Part shown: positions 14,181-18,092 of the stretch, one piece after another | Position numbering within the stretch: position 1 is the stretch's first letter | Layout: the number at the start of each line of letters is the position of its first letter | NCBI GenBank assembly: GCA_021205005.1 | Contig: JAJPYK010000085.1 | Location: forward strand, 1-18,092 | DNA: 18,092 nt | DNA from: Paraprevotella sp. | GTDB taxonomy: Bacteria; Bacteroidota; Bacteroidia; Bacteroidales; Bacteroidaceae | Reading direction: 5' to 3' | The notes under the pieces: generated by a model | Database searches by the model: none | Told to the model about the DNA's origin: nothing | The model's input: only the letters and a program-made list of their open reading frames with translations | Program-made: the position numbers and the translations under genes

Positions 14181-15449
14181 CTATTTGATGATTTTCAGTC
14201 GTACCAATTCTATTTTTGTGGTGGTATTTTTGATGATCTTGAATTCAAATTGATTGAATCGGATGATTTCGTTCTGTTTAGGAAAGCTTTGATACTGGTG
14301 CAGGATCAGGCCGCTCACCGTGACATATTCTTCGGACTCGGGTAGATTCAGGCCTAAAAGTTTATTGGCCTGCTCTATTTCCAATCGTCCTGACAGGATA
14401 TATTCGTTTTCTCCTGTTTTCTGCGCCACATAGTGTGTATTGTCGTGTTCGTCTTCTATTTCGCCGAAGATTTCCTCCACCAAGTCTTCCATACTCACCA
14501 GTCCGGCAGTTCCTCCGAACTCATCCACCACAACGGCCAGCGATTTCTTTTGTTGCATGAACCTTTTCAGGAGTTTGGAGGCCGACATGGATTCCGGTAT
14601 TGCCGGGATTTTCTTGATTCTCGAGGTCCAGTCCGTCGGATTGCGGAACATTTCCGAGGAGTGGATGAAACCGACGATGTGGTCGATGTCTTCTTTGTAA
14701 ACGATGATTTTGGACTTTCCGCTTTCGATGAATCGGTTTTTCAGGTTTTCCATAGAGGATTCTACCTCTACGGCCTTGATTTCCGTGCGCGGAACCATGC
14801 AATCGCGTACTTTAGTCTCGGAAAAGGATAAGGCATTTTGGAATATTTTCACTTCGTCCACGACGCCGTTGTCGTTCCGGGTCGGGTCGATGCTGGATTG
14901 GATCAAATTATCCAGATCCACTTTGGTAAAGGCCTGTTCCGAGGCTTTTTTGTTGATCTTGCATCCGATCAGTCGCAGTAAGCCGCGAGACAATGCGCTC
15001 GTGAATTTGGATATGGGATAGAGCACGACGTAGACGATGAATGCCGGTACGGCGAGGAGCGCAAGAATCCGGTTCGGATCGATTCTGAAAATCGTTTTAG
15101 GCAGAAACTCGCCGGTCACCAGTACGATTAGTGTGGAGAGTATGATTTGCAGTACGACCTGCACTCCTTCGGAACACGAAAGGTGTATTTGGGCGAAGAT
15201 GTAGTGGTTTATCACGTCTGCCATGAGTATACCGTAGATGACCAGCGCGATGTTGTTGCCCACCAGAAGTGTGGAGATAAAGTCGTTGGGACGCGAATAA
15301 AATACGGAGAGAATCCTGTACGTCAGGCCTCCGTTGCTTCGGTCCAATTCTATTCGGAGCTTATCGGAAGATACGAATGCTATTTCCATTCCGGAAGAGA
15401 ACGCGGAGAACAGCAGGGTAATTACGATTTCGATCAGAGTGGTCATCAT
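14181..15449 (-). CDS. GldE-like / CorC-HlyC family membrane protein (CNNM + CBS pair)
   Basis: A 422-residue inner-membrane protein. The N-terminal CNNM domain has about four hydrophobic segments (residues 1-170), starting IEIVITLLFSAFSSGMEIAF, and includes LLVGNNIALVIYG and VTGEFLPKTI. Two CBS domains follow (about 215-335), beginning VRDCMVPRTEIKAVE and ending VVVDEFGGTAGLVSMEDLVE. A CorC_HlyC domain (about 345-420) closes the protein with LSGRLEIEQANKLLGL and EEYVTVSGLIL. In the phylum such proteins are named gliding-motility GldE or hemolysin; the family is linked to Mg2+/Co2+ transport or to membrane homeostasis. Gut Bacteroidales do not glide, so a housekeeping envelope role is likelier. 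Its first ATG overlaps the lptC stop in ATGA; a second ATG directly follows, so the start may be 15446. Confidence 0.9.
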   Translation of the reverse strand: MMTTLIEIVITLLFSAFSSGMEIAFVSSDKLRIELDRSNGGLTYRILSVFYSRPNDFISTLLVGNNIALVIYGILMADVINHYIFAQIHLSCSEGVQVVLQIILSTLIVLVTGEFLPKTIFRIDPNRILALLAVPAFIVYVVLYPISKFTSALSRGLLRLIGCKINKKASEQAFTKVDLDNLIQSSIDPTRNDNGVVDEVKIFQNALSFSETKVRDCMVPRTEIKAVEVESSMENLKNRFIESGKSKIIVYKEDIDHIVGFIHSSEMFRNPTDWTSRIKKIPAIPESMSASKLLKRFMQQKKSLAVVVDEFGGTAGLVSMEDLVEEIFGEIEDEHDNTHYVAQKTGENEYILSGRLEIEQANKLLGLNLPESEEYVTVSGLILHQYQSFPKQNEIIRFNQFEFKIIKNTTTKIELVRLKIIK

Positions 15450-16099
15450 GGTTGCGTCGGTTTGGTGGGGGCAGCGCGCATTACGCTGTCGTTGGATGCG
15501 GGACTTCCGCTGTCTTTGAACGGCGTTTCCGCATTGGCATTGCTGACCGAATATTTGGTCATCTGTTCGTCGGAACGGAAGTTATAGCCTTGCAGGAACT
15601 CGTCGGGCTTTCGGATCGTCATGAATTTCGTGGAATACATTTCATGGCGGTCCATATCCCAAAAGAGTTCTTCGCTGGTGAATACCGTACCTTCCTGATT
15701 GCGAATGACGACCCGGCCGCGTAATTCCCAAAGTTGTTGGTTGTGGCAATAGGCCGTATCGGACTGTACGAACCAGTCAATGTGAAACGTGGTGTCGAAT
15801 TTTTCCAATAGCAGTCCTTTCAGGAAGGTCCATCGGGGCGGGTTGGTCGTATTATAGATGTTCCACTCTTCGGCCGTGATTTTATAACGTATGATGCCCG
15901 AGTCGGAGATCAGAGTGGAAATGCCGCGCGATTGCATGAAGGGAAATGAGTCCTTGTCGCTGATGGCGGGGGCGTGGTTGGATTTCTCCGGAGCGCATGC
16001 CACAGCAAAAACGAGCATAACAGCTCCCCATAAGATGGAGGCTGTTATGTGAGATAGTAGGGCTAAGCCCGAGCCGGAACAGGCTCTGTCTTTGTGCAT
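15446..16099 (-). CDS. lptC: LPS export periplasmic protein LptC
   Basis: A 217-residue protein with an N-terminal hydrophobic segment (ILWGAVMLVFAVAC) ending in a cysteine that may be a lipoprotein site (AVAC, residue about 35). It then has an LptC/OstA-type beta-jellyroll: YKITAEEW, WTFLKGLLLEKFD, ADTAYCHNQQLWELRGRV-type strands, VFTSEELFWD and MYSTKFMTIRKPDEFLQGYNF. The ELRGRVV...TSEELFWD...F pattern is characteristic of LptC in Bacteroidetes, which links LptBFG in the inner membrane to LptA-type bridges. The frame is open to an ATG at 16126, but ATG 16099 shares one base with the upstream stop (TAATG), which fits re-initiation, so I chose it. The Ser/Pro/Thr-rich tail after residue 190 is unstructured. 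Confidence 0.85.
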   Translation of the reverse strand: MHKDRACSGSGLALLSHITASILWGAVMLVFAVACAPEKSNHAPAISDKDSFPFMQSRGISTLISDSGIIRYKITAEEWNIYNTTNPPRWTFLKGLLLEKFDTTFHIDWFVQSDTAYCHNQQLWELRGRVVIRNQEGTVFTSEELFWDMDRHEMYSTKFMTIRKPDEFLQGYNFRSDEQMTKYSVSNANAETPFKDSGSPASNDSVMRAAPTKPTQP

Positions 16100-17406
16100 T
16101 ATTGGATTTTCCACTTCATGAACCATCTTTCATTGAATGTAATGCCGATGTTGAGCCGCAAATAATTCTCCGTGATCAGGGAGGACGAACTCGGGGCTGT
16201 TCTTACCCATTGGAAGGCCACATTGACGATGGAACGGTTACTGATATTATTGGATACGGGGAGGCCGAAGCCGGCGGAAAGGCTAAATTCCCGCGGTCCC
16301 TCTAATCCGTTGATTTTGTAGTAGGGCGTGGCAAATGAGGCTCCCAAACGATATTGTACGCGCCGCAGATACTTGTTGCTGTAAGAGTCCGGCTGAAATT
16401 CTCCGCCAATGGCAACTTTCGTGCGGCTTTGGTAGTTTTCCGTCGTGCTGACAAACTGGTTATTGATAATCTGGGGTACGCGACTTTCTCCCCATCTCTG
16501 CTGTGTGAGGTCCAGACCCACTCTCCATTGTTTTTTATGACTCCAAGCCACGCCGACTCCGAAAGCCGTAGGCAGGTCGAATGCTTTCTTTATCGTGGTT
16601 TTCGCCGTGTCTCCATTGGCTACGAAGTTATAATAATGTGCCGGTGAATCGATCGTGTGACCGATAGTGTAGGTCGCACCCAGCGTCAGGACATCATTCT
16701 TTTTTATTTTAATGGGATACTGCAATCCGACATCAATCTTATAGGAATATAAGTTGGCTTGGATTTGCCTGCGCAAGCCGTTGCTGGAACTGCTTGCCGT
16801 TCCGTCTTCGTAGAATGTCTGAGCGATGTTTTGTTCATAAGTTCCCCACAAGTAACCGAAATTGGCTCCGATCGACAGATTGGCGAAGGGATTCCATCCT
16901 AAACCTGCGTAGACCTCATGCAAACCTCCGTCGCCGCTGTAAGTGTTGGTGTAAGTCATGGCGGAACCGCTGTTAAAATGGTCTCCCAGGTATTTGCTTT
17001 CTGAGAAGTTGTATCCTATACTGGAGTAGGGGATAAAGCCGAATGAGAAGCCTAACCCCCGGCATAACCGAAAGGCTGCGTTGATGTTGTCCAGGGTGGT
17101 ATTGTGAGCATTTACGCTATTTCCTCCGCTCTTGAAGTTGGCGTTTTGCAGGCTCAAGCTTACATCGAAAATGAAAGACAGTGAGTCTATGGCGGAATAG
17201 GATGCCGGGTTCTGCATGTTGATGCGGTTTCCGTCACGGAATCCGAGTGCTACCCCGCCCATACCTTTGTTGAAACCTTGTGATTGGTCCTTCATGTTAC
17301 CAAGTCCGAACCGGGAATAGGGGGAGTTGGAACCGTTGGTTTGTGCGGAAGCATATAGTGTGGCCACTGATAGGCATACGCAGAGTATAAGTTTATGACT
17401 GCTCAT
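16099..17406 (-). CDS. Outer-membrane beta-barrel protein (FadL/porin-like), function unknown
   Basis: A 435-residue protein with a signal peptide (HKLILCVCLSVATLYASAQ, cut before TNGSN). The next segment NSPYSRFGLG is a signature of a Bacteroidetes outer-membrane protein family that resembles FadL/TodX transporters. The rest alternates aromatic and polar residues in about 12-14 amphipathic strands (for example LGFSFGFIPYSSIGYNFSES, NLSIGANFGYLWGTYEQNI, WRVGLDLTQQRWGES). The last strand ends in an aromatic-rich stretch (ITFNERWFMKWKIQ). The BAM-recognised C-terminal Phe is absent, but W and F lie near the end. It overlaps coaX by 14 bases and lptC by one, so it is co-translated with LPS-export machinery. 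An envelope role is inferred from that; the cargo is unknown. Confidence 0.85.
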   Translation of the reverse strand: MSSHKLILCVCLSVATLYASAQTNGSNSPYSRFGLGNMKDQSQGFNKGMGGVALGFRDGNRINMQNPASYSAIDSLSFIFDVSLSLQNANFKSGGNSVNAHNTTLDNINAAFRLCRGLGFSFGFIPYSSIGYNFSESKYLGDHFNSGSAMTYTNTYSGDGGLHEVYAGLGWNPFANLSIGANFGYLWGTYEQNIAQTFYEDGTASSSSNGLRRQIQANLYSYKIDVGLQYPIKIKKNDVLTLGATYTIGHTIDSPAHYYNFVANGDTAKTTIKKAFDLPTAFGVGVAWSHKKQWRVGLDLTQQRWGESRVPQIINNQFVSTTENYQSRTKVAIGGEFQPDSYSNKYLRRVQYRLGASFATPYYKINGLEGPREFSLSAGFGLPVSNNISNRSIVNVAFQWVRTAPSSSSLITENYLRLNIGITFNERWFMKWKIQ

Positions 17407-18092
17407 TATTAAACACTAATATTCGATTTAGCCCTCTGGGCACTATGTATTTATCTGCAAAGATGAGATTTTTCATCTTGCTATCAAAGTTAAAAATGTC
17501 CCCTCCGGTTAAAAAAACTAAAAGGTCCGGGTATTTATCCTGAAAGTATTTGATATGTCCTTCTATTTCGAACTTCATACCTCGGATTACGCCCGTACGG
17601 ATGGAGGTTTCCGTGTCGTAGCCTATTTCCGGAAGGGGGCCTTCGCTGTCGATCAGCGGCAACTTGGCTGTAAATGCACGTAAACTTTTGAGGCGCATTT
17701 GCAGTCCCGGAGAGATGCATCCGCCCTTGTAATGTCCTTCTTTATTAATGAATTCAAATGTGAGACACGTACCGGCATCCACGATTAAGATATCATGATT
17801 CGGATGTTGCGTGTAAGCTCCGACGGCGGCTGCCAGGCGGTCGGTCCCTAAGGTTTCCGGTGTGCGATAATCGTTGAAGATGGGGATCGGCGTATGGGCA
17901 TTGAGGTGCAATAAAGGAAACTTCAATTTCTTCAATTGGCGTTCCGCTTCTACTGTGATGCCAAAAACCGTTCCGATTATTCCTTGACTGAATCGGTATT
18001 TCTTGATAAACTCCGGAAGATGTTCCAGAGTTTCATTGGACGTCTTGATTTCTTCTATCGGGATGTCCCCGTCAAACACGACCAATTTGGCC
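17393..18092 (-). CDS. coaX: Type III pantothenate kinase, partial (5' end beyond window)
   Basis: The frame is open to the right edge (233 codons) and reads A-K-L-V-V-F-D-G-D at its visible start. About a dozen N-terminal residues, including the DxGNT ATP-binding motif, are therefore outside the window. Visible CoaX signatures are TLGTDRLAAAVGAY, the phosphate loop ILIVDAGTCLTFEFI (with Glu where many members have Asp) and the GGCISPGLQMRLKSL segment. The late LTGGD and PRGLNRI motifs are also present. The cytoplasmic enzyme phosphorylates pantothenate in the first step of coenzyme A synthesis and, unlike type I kinases, is not feedback-inhibited by CoA. It heads the visible part of the minus-strand block and overlaps the beta-barrel gene by 14 bases. 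Confidence 0.94.
   Translation of the reverse strand, partial: AKLVVFDGDIPIEEIKTSNETLEHLPEFIKKYRFSQGIIGTVFGITVEAERQLKKLKFPLLHLNAHTPIPIFNDYRTPETLGTDRLAAAVGAYTQHPNHDILIVDAGTCLTFEFINKEGHYKGGCISPGLQMRLKSLRAFTAKLPLIDSEGPLPEIGYDTETSIRTGVIRGMKFEIEGHIKYFQDKYPDLLVFLTGGDIFNFDSKMKNLIFADKYIVPRGLNRILVFNNEQS

Noticed and set aside
16100..16126. LptC start at 16126
   Set aside because: ATG 16099 forms a TAATG junction with the upstream stop and gives a normal signal segment; the extra nine residues are acidic and unneeded.
1..18092. tRNA, rRNA, CRISPR array, insertion sequence or integration site
   Set aside because: No cloverleaf, conserved rRNA segment, regularly spaced repeat, transposase or terminal inverted repeat was seen by eye on either strand.

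Overview
The window reads as chromosomal DNA from a gut-type Bacteroidales bacterium (Bacteroides, Parabacteroides or a close relative; genus not resolved). Three things support this. Several promoters match the Bacteroidetes primary sigma factor consensus (TTTG, 19-21 bp, TAnnTTTG). The ilvD-ilvB-ilvN-thioesterase-ilvC gene order is the Bacteroidales branched-chain amino acid operon. The coaX / outer-membrane barrel / lptC / GldE-like / PpiD-like block is a Bacteroidales envelope cluster.

Layout. (1) 1-3075, minus strand: a four-gene unit of TSUP permease, aldo/keto reductase, SAM methyltransferase and a secreted DUF2271-type protein cut by the left edge. It is divergent from an AraC-family regulator at 3261-4130. 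The shared intergenic region carries an inverted repeat over the predicted start site of the minus-strand unit. (2) 4318-10501, plus strand: the branched-chain amino acid operon, opening with a full-consensus promoter whose -33 box lies inside a PurR/LacI-like palindrome and closing with a strong terminator. The enzymes convert pyruvate (and 2-ketobutyrate) through acetolactate and dihydroxy acids to the 2-keto acids that precede Val, Ile and Leu. An acyl-ACP thioesterase overlaps the end of ilvN, and ilvC has an extra promoter. (3) 10502-11927: a gene-poor stretch bounded by tandem terminators. It holds a heavily decayed LysR-family pseudogene on the minus strand and a 57-codon ORF on the plus strand that looks like the C-terminal stub of a PepSY-type membrane protein. 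(4) 11928-18092, minus strand: coaX (5' end outside the window), a beta-barrel protein, lptC and a GldE/CorC-like membrane protein in overlapping reading frames, followed after a 102-bp gap by a large PpiD/SurA-like periplasmic foldase.

I did not find a new multi-gene system. The most unusual points are an acyl-ACP thioesterase in which the catalytic-position aspartate of the family motif is tyrosine, the palindrome over the ilv promoter, the operator-like repeat in the AraC/TSUP divergent region, and the small graveyard of dead genes between the two housekeeping operons. No tRNA, rRNA, CRISPR array, insertion sequence or attachment site was seen.
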